DNA of 64,000 bases, from assembly GCF_002563655.1 (NCBI RefSeq), contig NZ_PDIY01000001.1:1643501-1707500 (forward strand). Direction: 5' to 3'. Shown here piece after piece: positions 1 through 9,754 of this stretch. Source of the DNA: Bacillus sp. es.034 (lineage in GTDB: Bacteria > Bacillota > Bacilli > Bacillales > Bacillaceae_B). The notes beneath the pieces were generated by a model, which was not told where the DNA came from, did no database searches, and saw only the letters and a program-made list of their open reading frames with translations. Position 1 is the stretch's first letter. Each line of letters begins with the position of its first letter. A program made the position numbers and the translations under genes.

Positions 1-34
1 AGGCGTCCGTTCATAAGAACTGATGGATTAAGAA

Positions 35-80
35 AAAAGAACATGCCTGCTCGCATATAAGTGAGCAGGCATGTTCTTTT
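35..80. terminator. Bidirectional intrinsic terminator
   Basis: Perfect 18-bp inverted repeat (35-52 with 63-80) with an A-run on one side and a T-run on the other. It lies just beyond the end of the minus-strand cobalamin-binding gene and would stop transcription from either side. Confidence 0.85.
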
Positions 81-864
81 ACGTTTCATGATATAAATCG
101 GGATGAAGCAACCGGGCAAGCTTCACGGCCCCTTTTAACAGAAGGGGGGATGGCCTGCAATAGAGTGCTTCTTCCAGGACGAAAATCCGGTCTCCCTGTA
201 CAGCGTCGAGTGTATTCCACTCAGGGCGGTTCTTTACGAGTTCAGGCTTGACCCTGCTTTGCCTGACACCGACCCATGCCAGGCAGATATAATCCGGATC
301 GCGCTTCAATACGTCCTCCCAATCGGTTTGAACACTTGCCAGGTCCACATCGTCAAAAAGGTTTCGTGCACCGACCATTGTGCTTAACTCGGTCAGCCAG
401 TTGACCCTTCCTGGGGTGAAGACGGGTTTCGGCCACCATTCCCAATAAAGGGACGGGGGATGTGATACCTTTTCCCCGATCGTCTTTAAACGTTCGACAG
501 TACCCAAAAATTCCTGGCGGCGTTTTATGGCATGCTCCTCGATCCCACAGGCTCTCCCAACCGTAAGGAGATCATCCGCAATGTCCGTGAAGCTCTGGGG
601 GTTCAAGGTGATGTGGGGGATATTCTTCTTTTCGAGTTCTTCTATATTTTTCTCCATACCTGGGACGCTTAAGGATGAAAACACCAGATCCGGCTTCAAT
701 GACTCGAGCTTATCCATGTTAATCGATAGATCCGGTCCGAGCTGTGGAAGGGACTTTACCTCTGACGGATAGTCGGAGTAATCGTCAACGCCTGCAAGAA
801 GAGGTGTCAATCCCAGGTAATCGATGATTTCTGTATTACTGGGGCAAATGGATACGATTTTCAT
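79..864 (-). CDS. Cobalamin-binding (BtuF/YvrC-like) substrate-binding domain protein
   Basis: A 261-residue protein with the class III periplasmic-binding fold seen in BtuF/FhuD-type proteins: it opens with a SICPSNTEI segment and has the typical GVDDYSDYP and LSxNMDKLESLKPDLV pattern. No signal peptide or lipobox is visible, so it is probably cytoplasmic, unlike true ABC binding proteins; no permease or ATPase lies next to it. The start at 864 is preferred because the GTG at 870 overlaps the AGGAG ribosome site. The stop codon of the upstream yuiD gene is part of that ribosome site, so the two genes are probably translationally coupled. Ligand (B12 or a related corrinoid) is inferred from family only. 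Confidence 0.75.
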   Translation of the reverse strand: MKIVSICPSNTEIIDYLGLTPLLAGVDDYSDYPSEVKSLPQLGPDLSINMDKLESLKPDLVFSSLSVPGMEKNIEELEKKNIPHITLNPQSFTDIADDLLTVGRACGIEEHAIKRRQEFLGTVERLKTIGEKVSHPPSLYWEWWPKPVFTPGRVNWLTELSTMVGARNLFDDVDLASVQTDWEDVLKRDPDYICLAWVGVRQSRVKPELVKNRPEWNTLDAVQGDRIFVLEEALYCRPSPLLLKGAVKLARLLHPDLYHET

Positions 865-874
865 GATCACACTC

Positions 875-1354
875 CTAGACGATGAATAAATAATGAAGCA
901 GAAGCGTCAGGATGATTCCTGAAAGTCCACCGAAGAATACCTCAATCGGTTTATGACCGAGTAATTCCTTCAGCTCCTTGCGCTTCTCTTGTTCAGGTTT
1001 GTTCTGCCAGCCTTTAGCCTCTGACATGAATCTCTGGAAATCCACCATCAATTGATTGAGGACGATCGCCTGTTCTCCTGCCTGCCTTCTGACACCCGTT
1101 GCATCAAACATCGTAATGATGGCAAACATGGCAGATACAGCGAAGATAGGGGAGGAGAGTCCCACCTCAAGGGCCACCCCGGTGGATAATGCCGTCACGG
1201 CCGCTGAATGGGAACTCGGCATCCCCCCTGTTGAGGTGATCAATGACCAGTTCCATTCCCTCGTCGCGATAAACTGTATGGGAACCTTTACAAACTGAGC
1301 AAAAAAGATCGAAAATAAAGACGCCCATAATGGAAAATTAAACAGTACTTCCAT
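875..1354 (-). CDS. yuiD: Divergent PAP2 family membrane protein YuiD
   Basis: A 159-residue membrane protein of the divergent PAP2 (acid phosphatase/vanadium haloperoxidase-related) family. The family signature segment GGMPSSHSAAVTALSTG is intact near residues 45-65, and there are hydrophobic segments at both ends and in the middle. The start at 1354 follows GGGTGG by ten bases; an upstream GTG at 1369 overlaps that ribosome site. It is divergent from pepA, as in B. subtilis yuiD-yuiE, and probably cotranscribed with the downstream cobalamin-binding gene. The exact lipid-phosphate substrate is unknown. Confidence 0.85.
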   Translation of the reverse strand: MEVLFNFPLWASLFSIFFAQFVKVPIQFIATREWNWSLITSTGGMPSSHSAAVTALSTGVALEVGLSSPIFAVSAMFAIITMFDATGVRRQAGEQAIVLNQLMVDFQRFMSEAKGWQNKPEQEKRKELKELLGHKPIEVFFGGLSGIILTLLLHYLFIV

Positions 1355-1511
1355 GCTGTGAAATGCCACCCTTTCAATAGTTTGAATAAAAATAATGTTC
1401 TCATTATATCATACCCCATCCACCCCTCGTATAACTTTGAAAAGCAGATTGTTAGAAAGTCGAAATAATTGGACATCTTCGCTATAATAGAGAATGGAGG
1501 TGTCGGTGAAC

Positions 1512-3017
1512 ATGAAATTTTCAATCAATCAAAATGAAGTAACCAATGCAAATGGAGAATGCCTCGTCGTGGGTATTTACAATCAGCCAACATTCGAAGG
1601 AGAGCTGAAAGAGCTCGATCATAAGTTTGAAGGCTATCTTACACAGCTTGCGAAGGATGGCGACATATCTTCCAAGCACAAGAAAGTATCAAAGATACAT
1701 ACGTTTGGAAAACTGGAAACGAAAAGGATCGTATTCGTAGGACTTGGAAAACACAAAGAGCTGACATTTGATCTTTTAAAAGAATCATTGGGCTCTGCGT
1801 CCAAAACCTTAAAAAATATGAAAGTGTCCTCGTTTTCAGTCGCACTTGAGACATTTGTTTCTGAGGAGATGGTGGCGACGGATGTGGCCCATGCCTTCAT
1901 GGAAGCCTTTACGATGTCTACATATGAATTCGACGGTTATAAGAAGAAATCAAATGAACCGGAAGTACATGTAGAAGCAATCGAATTTTTTACAAACGGA
2001 GATTCGAAGGAAGTCGAGACGGCTTTGCACATTGGTTCTGCTTTCGGGAATGGAGTAAACTCAGCCCGTACACTGGTGAATACACCTGGTAATCTATTAA
2101 CTTCGACAAAATTGGCAGAATACGCTCTGGAATTGGCTGAAAGATACAGCTTTGAGGTGGAAATCCTCGACAAGGAAGAAATGGAGCACCTTGGAATGGG
2201 GGCACTTCTTGCCGTGAACCAGGGATCCGTAGAACCTCCGAAGATGATCGTACTGAAGTATAACGGGAAAGAGGAATGGAAGGATGTCATCGGTTTAGTC
2301 GGGAAAGGGATCACGTTTGACACAGGCGGCTACTCCCTAAAGCCCAAAGATGGAATCGTCGGGATGAAAACCGATATGGGCGGTGCAGCTGCAGTACTCG
2401 GTGCCATGGAAATCATCGGGGAAATCAAACCGGAACAAAATGTCGTTGCCGTCATCCCGTCAACGGACAATATGGTGAGCGGCTCTGCATTCAAGCCTGA
2501 CGATGTGATTACCTCCATGAGCGGTAAGACCATCGAAGTGTTGAATACCGACGCAGAGGGGCGTCTCGCGCTTGCTGACGGTATGACCTATGCCAAGCAT
2601 CAAGGAGCCAACTATTTAGTGGACGTTGCAACCTTGACCGGTGGAGTCATCGTGGCTCTCGGTGAGGATAAAACCGGTGCCCTCACAAATCATGAAGCAT
2701 TCTTCGAGCAGGTACTGGAGGCTTCAGGGGAATCAGGTGAATTTATCTGGCGCCTTCCTTATACGGAAAATGATAAAAAGCGGGTCCGTGGAAGTGATAT
2801 TGCCGATTTGAGCAACTCACCGGGACGAGCAGGCCATGCGATCATGGGTGGAGCGTTCGTCGGTGAATTTGCTGAAGGCCTGCCTTGGGTACACCTCGAC
2901 ATCGCCGGGACGGCTACTACAAAAGGGAGCCATGATCTCGGTCCTTCAGGTGCCACAGGCGTCATGGCAAGAACCCTTGCCTTACTGGTCGAACGCTTTG
3001 TGCCATTAGAAAAATAA
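1512..3017 (+). CDS. pepA: Leucyl aminopeptidase (M17)
   Basis: A 501-residue cytosolic leucyl aminopeptidase of family M17, which removes N-terminal residues from peptides using two metal ions. The active-site region is intact: [15 protein letters not shown], then the hallmark [13 protein letters not shown] near residues 350-362. The ATG at 1494 lies inside the GGAGG ribosome site, so the start at 1512 is chosen; this gives the usual family length. It is transcribed away from yuiD and followed by its own terminator. Probably a housekeeping peptide-recycling enzyme. Confidence 0.95.
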   Translation: MKFSINQNEVTNANGECLVVGIYNQPTFEGELKELDHKFEGYLTQLAKDGDISSKHKKVSKIHTFGKLETKRIVFVGLGKHKELTFDLLKESLGSASKTLKNMKVSSFSVALETFVSEEMVATDVAHAFMEAFTMSTYEFDGYKKKSNEPEVHVEAIEFFTNGDSKEVETALHIGSAFGNGVNSARTLVNTPGNLLTSTKLAEYALELAERYSFEVEILDKEEMEHLGMGALLAVNQGSVEPPKMIVLKYNGKEEWKDVIGLVGKGITFDTGGYSLKPKDGIVGMKTDMGGAAAVLGAMEIIGEIKPEQNVVAVIPSTDNMVSGSAFKPDDVITSMSGKTIEVLNTDAEGRLALADGMTYAKHQGANYLVDVATLTGGVIVALGEDKTGALTNHEAFFEQVLEASGESGEFIWRLPYTENDKKRVRGSDIADLSNSPGRAGHAIMGGAFVGEFAEGLPWVHLDIAGTATTKGSHDLGPSGATGVMARTLALLVERFVPLEK

Positions 3018-3035
3018 AGTGATTTGCACAACGGA

Positions 3036-3089
3036 AGAGTCTTGTTTCAGTGCCTGAGATTGATGGTGCTGGGAGGAGGCTCTTTTTTT
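3036..3089 (+). terminator. Terminator after pepA
   Basis: A 19-base stem containing several G-T pairs and one mismatch (3036-3054 with about 3065-3083), followed by TCTTTTTTT. It lies 19 bases past the pepA stop. Confidence 0.75.
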
Positions 3090-3117
3090 ACTTTTTTTCG
3101 GAGGGGGGTGGGGTGAG

Positions 3118-3420
3118 GTGTTTGTGGGTATAATTGGTAAATAACGCAATTACGGTGAAAAACGACGCAATTACCAAGAACCCAGACCGTTCCTATATGT
3201 ATCTTGTCGCTTGATGGAATACCATTTACGCCGTAAGAAGAGTGAATCCGGCCGTCGGTGGGAGGAAATCCAGCCAAAAATATGAAAAATCCGGCCATTA
3301 TTGGTCAAAAACCAGCCGAAATGGAACCGAATCCAGCCGATTAACATTTAGTGGAAACCCACCCGGACCGCACCCGGATCCTGCGCCTCCTCCCACCGCA
3401 CCGCCTCAAAACCTATGAAA
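3118..3420. repeat. Gene-free stretch with degenerate short tandem units
   Basis: The 3018-3595 interval holds no convincing gene. Within it, variants of the core ATCCGGCC/ATCCAGCC recur about five times between 3245 and 3345 at spacings of roughly 20-25 bases. Upstream of them, at about 3133-3178, the word CGCAATTAC occurs twice, flanked by TTGGTAA and TTACCAA as an imperfect inverted repeat. Similar decaying repeat strings occur between genes in Bacillaceae (recollection, not checked). A minus-strand open frame across it (3047-3298) has no protein-like features. Confidence 0.5.
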
Positions 3421-3595
3421 AAATTCCCACTCCTTCTTTCACCCTGCTAAAGCATTGACAAACTCTCTTTATCTTGTTAAAGTTGAAATCGTGATTTTAT
3501 TACTCTACCAATTTAGCGAACTAAAGTGTTGGTATAAGTAACGACAACAGTAAAAGGAACAAAATGATAAATAGTATCTTAAGGAGGAAGCAGTT

Positions 3596-4912
3596 ATGAA
3601 CGCAGTTGTGATAGCGGTTCTTGTCATGCTCGTGTTGAGCCTTGCACGTGTGAACGTGGTATTCGCCCTGATTACGGGTGCACTGGTCGGGGGACTGACT
3701 GGCGGACTGGGATTGGACGAGACGATATCCGTCTTTACGGAGGGAATTAGCGGCGGGGCGAGCATCGCGTTAAGTTATGCCCTGCTGGGTGGATTTGCAG
3801 TGGCCATTTCCTATACGGGAATTCCGAATCTCCTCGTTGACTGGGTATTGAAGGTCGTTGGGAAAAAAGGGGATTCAAGAAAGACAGCCCTTTCGAAAGC
3901 ACTTATTGTTATTTCTATTTTAATCATGGCTTGTTTTTCTCAGAATGTGATTCCGATTCACATCGCTTTTATCCCGATTCTCATCCCGCCTTTATTGAAG
4001 GTGATGACGGAGTTGCGGATCGATAGACGTTTGATCGCATCGGTGATCACGTTTGGATTGACGGCTCCATATATTCTTTTGCCGGTAGGATTTGGACTTC
4101 AGTTCCATGAAATCATCGCTCAGAACATGGCTTCAAGTGGAATGGAAATCAACATGGGCGATATTCCGAAAGCCATGCTTCTCCCTGTAGGAGGAATGGT
4201 CATCGGATTACTGATTGCTGTATTTGTGAGTTATCGGAAACCGAGAGACTACAGTGAAGCTGAAGAAGTCATTGCCGATGAAAAGGTCGTTTACAATAAA
4301 AGAGCGATGGTTTTCGCTCTCATTTCCATCGTAGTGGCCTTATACGTTCAGCTTCAGTTGGAATCGATGATCTTTGGGGCACTTGCAGGCATTGCGGTGC
4401 TGTATCTTTCAGGATCGGTTAAATGGAAAGAAGCAGACGGATTGTTGAATGAAGGAATGAAAATGATGGCCTTTATCGGCTTTGTCATGATCACGGCATC
4501 CGGATTTGCAGCAGTGGTGACGGAAACAGGAGATGTAGAAACATTGGTTAAGGCGACGGCTGATGTCATTGGCGGCAACCAGGCTTTGGCTGCCCTCATC
4601 ATGCTCGTCGTCGGGCTCCTGGTGACGATGGGGATCGGTTCTTCATTTGCCACCATTCCGATCATTGCGGCCATCTTCGTCCCACTTGCCATGGAGCTTG
4701 GATTCAGCCCTCTCGCAACGGTTGCGATTGTCGGTACAGCAGGTGCACTTGGTGACGCCGGGTCGCCGGCATCAGACAGTACGCTTGGACCGACAGCGGG
4801 ACTGAATGCCGATGGCCAGCATAATCACATCTGGGATACATGTGTCCCGACCTTTTTACACTATAATATTCCATTGATCCTGTTCGGTTGGATCGCAGCG
4901 ATCATACTATAA
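3596..4912 (+). CDS. yuiF: Na+/H+ antiporter family membrane protein YuiF
   Basis: A 438-residue polytopic membrane protein of the NhaC-like Na+/H+ antiporter family (B. subtilis YuiF type, sometimes labelled an amino-acid permease). About eleven hydrophobic segments are evident, and the conserved C-terminal stretch GALGDAGSPASDSTLGPT is intact around residues 380-397. A strong AAGGAGG site precedes the ATG. It stands alone downstream of pepA and ends in a clean terminator, matching the yuiE-yuiF gene order. Substrate cannot be decided from the sequence. Confidence 0.85.
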   Translation: MNAVVIAVLVMLVLSLARVNVVFALITGALVGGLTGGLGLDETISVFTEGISGGASIALSYALLGGFAVAISYTGIPNLLVDWVLKVVGKKGDSRKTALSKALIVISILIMACFSQNVIPIHIAFIPILIPPLLKVMTELRIDRRLIASVITFGLTAPYILLPVGFGLQFHEIIAQNMASSGMEINMGDIPKAMLLPVGGMVIGLLIAVFVSYRKPRDYSEAEEVIADEKVVYNKRAMVFALISIVVALYVQLQLESMIFGALAGIAVLYLSGSVKWKEADGLLNEGMKMMAFIGFVMITASGFAAVVTETGDVETLVKATADVIGGNQALAALIMLVVGLLVTMGIGSSFATIPIIAAIFVPLAMELGFSPLATVAIVGTAGALGDAGSPASDSTLGPTAGLNADGQHNHIWDTCVPTFLHYNIPLILFGWIAAIIL

Positions 4913-4916
4913 AGAA

Positions 4917-4947
4917 AAGAAGCGGGGGCTCCCTCGCTTCTTTTTTT
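4917..4947 (+). terminator. Terminator after yuiF
   Basis: Hairpin GAAGCGGGG/CCTCGCTTC followed by a run of T, directly after the yuiF stop and before the convergent yuzC-like gene. Confidence 0.8.
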
Positions 4948-4955
4948 GTGCCCAT

Positions 4956-5342
4956 TCACAACCAACGAACAATCACAATTAAATGGCAGCAATCCACCTG
5001 CCCGAGCTTTTCATCAAAGACGAGGCGGACTCCATCGGGATTGAACGATACAACCGGCTGTACCCTTGTACCGACGGTTTGAAGTAGTTTATGTACTTCA
5101 GGTACGTTCGATTGCTGTGCTGCGTTCATAAATTTCGAGGAGAATTCTTTGGATGTGTTGATTTTTTGAAGCACCTTTTGGGCATCTCCCAGTAAGTTTA
5201 ACGTTTTACCTGCCGAAGACATGAATGTTTTGGTTTCGACAGGAGGGTAGTTCCGATGATAGGAGGGAATAGATTGTACCCTCGGGTGGATCGGTGAATA
5301 GGGGCGTTGAACAGGTGGATAAAAAGGGTGGTACCGATACAT
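4956..5342 (-). CDS. yuzC: YuzC-like protein, possibly spore-associated
   Basis: A 128-residue soluble protein with an N-terminal third rich in Pro, Tyr and His (about residues 1-35) and a helical C-terminal part containing LNLLGDAQKVLQKINTSKEF. This layout resembles B. subtilis YuzC, a small protein linked to spores, and its position near yuxO and mrp agrees with that assignment. Resemblance is from memory and the function is unproven. It is convergent with yuiF; AAAGGGG precedes the ATG. Confidence 0.55.
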   Translation of the reverse strand: MYRYHPFYPPVQRPYSPIHPRVQSIPSYHRNYPPVETKTFMSSAGKTLNLLGDAQKVLQKINTSKEFSSKFMNAAQQSNVPEVHKLLQTVGTRVQPVVSFNPDGVRLVFDEKLGQVDCCHLIVIVRWL

Positions 5343-5506
5343 AACAGAAAACCCCTTTCATTAAAAATGCTCTAAGGATATGTATGAATCTGTTCAGCGG
5401 ATTATTCATATATGTAAGGCGGGACAGATAGGCCAGGGAAAATAGAGGATTTTCACACACTTTCTCGAAAAGATAGTAGAGAAGACTATGATATGGGGGA
5501 ATTCAT

Positions 5507-5890
5507 GTGAATACAGAGAACACATTGATCAGTGCGTTAGGGATTGAATTTGTAGAACTTGGAAAGGGAAAGGTCATTGCGACGATGCCGGTGAATGAAC
5601 AGACGAGACAGCCGTTCGGCTTCCTTCATGGCGGGGCTTCTGTGGCACTGGCAGAAACGGTTGCGAGTGTAGGGGCGGTACAGTTGATCGATCTGGACAA
5701 AGAAATATGCTTCGGCCTTGAAATCAACGCGAATCATATTAAAGCGAAGCGTGAAGGGATCGTCACTGCGACGGGAACGGTCATGCATCAGGGCAGGACC
5801 ACCATGGTATGGGACATTAAGCTTACAGATGAGGACGATCAATTGATCTGTGTATCGCGCTGCACGATGGCAGTGGTACCGAAACGCTGA
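5507..5890 (+). CDS. yuxO: Hotdog-fold acyl-CoA thioesterase YuxO/MenI-like
   Basis: A 127-residue PaaI-type hotdog thioesterase. The family core FGFLHGGASVALAETVAS (about residues 37-54) carries the HGG motif and the catalytic Glu. The B. subtilis relative lies between comA and mrpG and has been linked to hydrolysis of 1,4-dihydroxy-2-naphthoyl-CoA in menaquinone synthesis; that role is inferred here. GTG start following GGGGGA. Its neighbours on one side are the mrp genes, as in B. subtilis, but comA is absent on the other. Confidence 0.8.
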   Translation: MNTENTLISALGIEFVELGKGKVIATMPVNEQTRQPFGFLHGGASVALAETVASVGAVQLIDLDKEICFGLEINANHIKAKREGIVTATGTVMHQGRTTMVWDIKLTDEDDQLICVSRCTMAVVPKR

Positions 5891-5968
5891 TACGTACACA
5901 CCGAAATGTTTAATCAGTGAAAAAATGGGAAATCAACTACTAACCAATACATTAGGAGGCCAATACAA

Positions 5969-6337
5969 ATGAGTTGGACAAAAAATGATTACCCTGATTC
6001 ACTGAAGAACCTTCCTGCAGACGTACGGAACAAAGCCATTGAGATCGCCAATGCCCTTTTGGATGAAGGATATGAAGAGGGAAGGGCGATTGCCATCGCC
6101 ACTGACCGTGCCCATCAGTCTGAAGAGGGAGGCGCATCGGATAAGACCGAATATCTCGTCACGCCTCATGACGACGGCTGGCAGTTAAAGAAGGCTGACG
6201 GAAAGAGGGCCATCCTGGTTGAGAGCACAAAGGACAAACTTCTATCGAAGGCGAAAGATTATGTGACGGATCATTCCGGGACACTGGTTGTGCATAAACA
6301 GGATGGAAGCGTTGAAGATCACTTGTATCAGCGCTAG
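5969..6337 (+). CDS. DUF2188 (YdaT-like) protein
   Basis: A 122-residue soluble protein in two parts. The N-terminal region (residues 1-45, MSWTKNDYPDSLKNLPADVR onward) is like B. subtilis YdaT, a general stress protein, and recalls ChaB-like helices. The C-terminal region (about 58-120) is a DUF2188 domain with the WQLKKADGKRA and LVVHKQDGSVEDH strands. Strong TAGGAGG site. It sits alone between yuxO and the convergent mrp operon. Biochemical role unknown; stress association is inferred from the relative. Confidence 0.7.
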   Translation: MSWTKNDYPDSLKNLPADVRNKAIEIANALLDEGYEEGRAIAIATDRAHQSEEGGASDKTEYLVTPHDDGWQLKKADGKRAILVESTKDKLLSKAKDYVTDHSGTLVVHKQDGSVEDHLYQR

Positions 6338-6346
6338 GAAATAGAA

Positions 6347-6387
6347 AAAGGCTTGACCCTTCATAAAGTGGGGTCAAGCCTTTTTTG
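6347..6387. terminator. Bidirectional terminator between the DUF2188 gene and mrpG
   Basis: AAGGCTTGACCC pairs with GGGTCAAGCCTT and a T-run follows. The flanking A-run makes it usable for the convergent mrp operon too. Confidence 0.85.
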
Positions 6388-6391
6388 TTCC

Positions 6392-6754
6392 TCATTGACT
6401 GTTCTGACGCTCATATTGTTCTTTATCCTTTAAGTCATCCCGTACACTTTTGTCCCAAAGTTTGACGCCGGTATTATAGGCGGCTCGTGAAATGAGGTGG
6501 CCGGAAACCGGCGCTGTGACAAAGATGAAGACGATGGCCAGGATCAGTCTTGAATTGAAGTGACCATGCTCCAGATAAAAGTAAAGAAATGTGGCGAGCA
6601 GGATCGACATGACCCCGAGCGTCGCACTTTTCGATGCAGCATGATTTCTCGTATATACATCAGGAAGTCTCAATACGCCGAAAGCCGTGACCAGGCTGAG
6701 AAAACCTCCAATGACTAAAAAGAATCCGATGAAAAATCTAATGATCTCGCTCAC
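6392..6754 (-). CDS. mrpG: Mrp Na+/H+ antiporter subunit G
   Basis: A 120-residue membrane subunit of the Mrp cation/proton antiporter, last gene of the operon. It has three hydrophobic segments and the conserved FGVLRLPDVYTRNHAASK stretch. The GTG at 6754, eight bases after GGGGAG, is chosen as start because it gives family length; a longer frame to 6814 adds a non-homologous tail that lies inside mrpF. It overlaps mrpF by 17 bases, implying coupled translation. Confidence 0.92.
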   Translation of the reverse strand: MSEIIRFFIGFFLVIGGFLSLVTAFGVLRLPDVYTRNHAASKSATLGVMSILLATFLYFYLEHGHFNSRLILAIVFIFVTAPVSGHLISRAAYNTGVKLWDKSVRDDLKDKEQYERQNSQ

Positions 6755-7022
6755 GTTCGATGATCTCCCCTTTCTCCAGGAACTTTGAAAAGGCGACGGT
6801 TCCGATGAAAGCAAGGATCCCGAGAAGCAGGATCACTTCTAGAAAAGCGTACGTATCGAGCATCATCGAAACGAGTGCAATGATGGCGATCAGATTGATC
6901 CCGATTGCATCGAGTGCCACTACCCGATCAGGGATCGTGGGACCTTTCACCACTCGGTAAACGAGGCCGAGCATGGATATGGAGACGCATAATAACGTAA
7001 TTTGAAAGACCAGATGTAACAT
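6738..7022 (-). CDS. mrpF: Mrp Na+/H+ antiporter subunit F
   Basis: A 94-residue subunit with three transmembrane segments and the conserved KGPTIPDRVVALDAIGIN loop (about residues 27-44). In B. subtilis MrpF has also been tied to cholate efflux; here only membership of the Mrp complex is supported. Its start overlaps the mrpE stop by one base, and it overlaps mrpG at its end. Confidence 0.93.
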   Translation of the reverse strand: MLHLVFQITLLCVSISMLGLVYRVVKGPTIPDRVVALDAIGINLIAIIALVSMMLDTYAFLEVILLLGILAFIGTVAFSKFLEKGEIIERERDH

Positions 7023-7498
7023 TAGCGGCTCACCTCCATGATGGCTTTTTCAAAAGAATCCTTTATTTCATTGATGGCTTCATCCACATCCGGCATATCG
7101 ATGGCATGAACATAAAGAATCTTCTTGTCGTAAGACACGTCCATGACCAGCGTACCGGGTGTCAAGGTGATCAGATTCGCCAAGAGTGTGATCTCCCAAT
7201 CGGTCTTTAATTCTGTCGGTAAAGCGAAGATGCCCGGCTGGAAGTCCAACTTCGGTTTCAACACCGTTTTTAAAACCGAGATGTTTGCCAGGATCAGTTC
7301 CTTAAGGAATAGGAAGAATAAACTGATCACGGCAGCCACCCGTAATAAATAAAACCGTGAGTTGAAAAATCTTCTGAATGCAAAGATAACAAGCAATCCT
7401 AGTAAAAAGCCAATAAAGAATGACTGAGAAGTAAAGGATACCGAAAGAAACATCCAGACAAAGGCCAGGAAAAAGTTTAATAATATTTGAAAAGCCAT
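7022..7498 (-). CDS. mrpE: Mrp Na+/H+ antiporter subunit E
   Basis: A 158-residue subunit, the same length as B. subtilis MrpE. Hydrophobic segments fill the first 75 residues, followed by a cytoplasmic domain with the conserved LANLITLTPGTLVMDV core. It supports assembly of the Mrp complex. Six bases separate it from mrpD and it overlaps mrpF by one base. Confidence 0.93.
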   Translation of the reverse strand: MAFQILLNFFLAFVWMFLSVSFTSQSFFIGFLLGLLVIFAFRRFFNSRFYLLRVAAVISLFFLFLKELILANISVLKTVLKPKLDFQPGIFALPTELKTDWEITLLANLITLTPGTLVMDVSYDKKILYVHAIDMPDVDEAINEIKDSFEKAIMEVSR

Positions 7499-7504
7499 TC
7501 TACA

Positions 7505-8986
7505 TTACTCCTTTAACACTGCGTCTATATAGAGATTCGGATTCACCAGTACTTCGGTTGCTTGTGAAAAGAGTGGACGCATCGCTTCTGCACCAAGGCC
7601 GTAAACTACAGCGAGCACGACGAGTACAGCAGACGTCATCCATAAGTAACGGGCGTCTCCCTTTGACACTCCGTTATATTCCTTCGGGGTTCCCCATATG
7701 CCATTCAGGAAGATCTTAATGACAGAGTAGAGCACCAACAGACTGGATGCGAGGACGACTCCTGCCCCTACATAGGCTCCTGCCGAAAAACTTCCCCGTA
7801 CGATCAAGAATTTCCCGATAAAACCGCTTAAAGGCGGGATGCCTGCAAGGGAGAATGCGGCAACAAGGAATGTCCACCCGAGCCAAGGATAGTCCTTGAT
7901 CAATCCGCCCATTTTTCTCAGGTTTGCCGTGCCGGTGATGGCAATCATGACACCCACCAGAAGGAATAATGCGGCTTTGATGATCATGTCATGAACCAGG
8001 TAATAAATCGCACCCTCCAGTGCTTCAGGATTCATCGTCGATACTCCGAACAAAATCACACCGACAGCAATGACAATGTTATAGATTATGATCTTTTTAA
8101 CATCCCAATAGGCAATGGCGCCGATACAGCCGAGCACCATGGTAAGGATGGCCAATATACCCAGGATCTCATGGGTAAATCCGGTATCGTGATAGAAAAA
8201 TAACGTGTATGTCCGGATAATCGAATAAACACCGACCTTCGTAAGCAGGGCTCCGAACAGAGCGAGCACCGGGGTCGGCGGAGCATAGTAAGAGCCGGGC
8301 AGCCAGAAGTACAACGGAAAGATTGCACCTTTAAGCCCAAAGACCAATAGGAACAGGATGGCGATGCTCGTGATGATGCCAGGCTGTTCCACTTCGGCAA
8401 TTTTCCTCGAAATATCCGCCATATTCAACGTTCCAACGACTGAATACAAGTATGCAACGGTAATGACGAATAGTGCGGAGGAGATGACATTCACGAGAAT
8501 GTATTTGATTCCTTCACGCAGCTGCGCCTTCTGCCCGCCGAGGACCAGCAGAACATAAGAGCTCATGAGCATGACTTCGAAAAAGACGAATAGGTTGAAG
8601 ATATCGCCTGTCGTGAAGGCCCCGTTCACTCCAACCAATAGAAACTGAACGACCGGATAATAGTAGAATCGCTCCCTGTCCACTCCAATTGACTTAAACG
8701 AGTAGAGAAGTACGATAAAGGTTATGATACTGGTCGTAGTGACCAGTAAGGCAGAGAGCATGTCGGAAACGAGGGTGATCCCAAAAGGAGCCTCCCAGCT
8801 TCCGAGGTTCACCGTCTGAATTCCATCCTGGTGAACCGTATTGATGAGTACGAGGGATGCTGCTACGGTGGCAAGTGTAGACAGGGCTGAAATCCCTCGC
8901 TGCAATTTCACATATTTGCTGATGAACATTAAGATAATCGCCGTGAATAACGGGATTAGAATCGGTAGTATTAATAAGTTAGTCAT
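7505..8986 (-). CDS. mrpD: Mrp Na+/H+ antiporter subunit D
   Basis: A 493-residue polytopic subunit related to the proton-pumping NuoM/NuoN subunits of complex I, matching the usual MrpD length. About fourteen hydrophobic segments are present; the family helix with [17 protein letters not shown] and the [18 protein letters not shown] segment are intact, as is the conserved acidic FEVMLMSSY region. It forms the ion-translocating core with MrpA. It overlaps mrpC by eight bases. Confidence 0.95.
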   Translation of the reverse strand: MTNLLILPILIPLFTAIILMFISKYVKLQRGISALSTLATVAASLVLINTVHQDGIQTVNLGSWEAPFGITLVSDMLSALLVTTTSIITFIVLLYSFKSIGVDRERFYYYPVVQFLLVGVNGAFTTGDIFNLFVFFEVMLMSSYVLLVLGGQKAQLREGIKYILVNVISSALFVITVAYLYSVVGTLNMADISRKIAEVEQPGIITSIAILFLLVFGLKGAIFPLYFWLPGSYYAPPTPVLALFGALLTKVGVYSIIRTYTLFFYHDTGFTHEILGILAILTMVLGCIGAIAYWDVKKIIIYNIVIAVGVILFGVSTMNPEALEGAIYYLVHDMIIKAALFLLVGVMIAITGTANLRKMGGLIKDYPWLGWTFLVAAFSLAGIPPLSGFIGKFLIVRGSFSAGAYVGAGVVLASSLLVLYSVIKIFLNGIWGTPKEYNGVSKGDARYLWMTSAVLVVLAVVYGLGAEAMRPLFSQATEVLVNPNLYIDAVLKE

Positions 8987-9320
8987 TTCCTTCGTTACCT
9001 CTCATCTGATCCATATTATCCGTGCCAAGCTCCTGATAAGCCCGATAAGCGAGAACGAGGAAGAAAGCAGTCACTCCAAAGCTGATCACGATTGCCGTCA
9101 GGATCAATGCCTGGGGCAGGGGATCAACATAGTCTTTAGCGTGTTCCCCGAGAAGCGGGGCAGCTCCCCCTTTAAGACCACTCACGGAAAGGATCAATAA
9201 ATGGGCACCGTGGCTTAACAGGGCTGTCCCGATGATGATTCGGAGCAAGCTCTTGGATAACATTAAGTACACGGCGCTTGTAAATAGGATTCCGACGACG
9301 ACGGCCATGAGGATCTCCAT
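8979..9320 (-). CDS. mrpC: Mrp Na+/H+ antiporter subunit C
   Basis: A 113-residue, three-helix subunit homologous to NuoK, with the conserved [20 protein letters not shown] stretch. The length equals that of B. subtilis MrpC. Its ATG shares one base with the mrpB stop (TAATG), and its end overlaps mrpD. Confidence 0.93.
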   Translation of the reverse strand: MEILMAVVVGILFTSAVYLMLSKSLLRIIIGTALLSHGAHLLILSVSGLKGGAAPLLGEHAKDYVDPLPQALILTAIVISFGVTAFFLVLAYRAYQELGTDNMDQMRGNEGND

Positions 9321-9754
9321 TATTCGCTCACCCCAATCGTTTGAATGATGGTCATGGTGACCCCGATGACCACCAGATACACCCCTGTATCAAAGAGAAC
9401 CGCTGTATGGAGCGATGTCTTCCCTAACAGGGGAAGGTAGAAATAATCATACGCGTGGGTGAGGAAAGGAACATCGAATAATAAAGCCCCCGCACCCGTG
9501 GCCACTGAAAAGAACAGTCCGATCGCCGTGATGATCTTGTAATCCACCGGTAGGATGGTGGCGACGGTCTTGATGTCATAGGCGAGTAACAGTAACACAA
9601 TGGCCCCCGACGTCATCAAGCCTCCGATGAATCCTCCCCCCGGGGTATAGTGACCCGAGAAGAAAAGTCGCAACGAGAACAGGATGATGATGAATGCGAC
9701 CACATTGGTGACGGTCTGCAGGATGACATCATTTGTTTTTACTTTTGTTTTCAT
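9320..9754 (-). CDS. mrpB: Mrp Na+/H+ antiporter subunit B
   Basis: A 144-residue membrane subunit with four hydrophobic segments and the family signature [20 protein letters not shown] (about residues 28-47). It starts within an ATGA overlap with mrpA, so it is translationally coupled to it. Part of the same membrane antiporter complex. Confidence 0.94.
   Translation of the reverse strand: MKTKVKTNDVILQTVTNVVAFIIILFSLRLFFSGHYTPGGGFIGGLMTSGAIVLLLLAYDIKTVATILPVDYKIITAIGLFFSVATGAGALLFDVPFLTHAYDYFYLPLLGKTSLHTAVLFDTGVYLVVIGVTMTIIQTIGVSE

Noticed and set aside
3047..3298. Minus-strand 83-codon frame after pepA
   Set aside because: It runs through the pepA terminator and the degenerate repeats and has no protein-like features.
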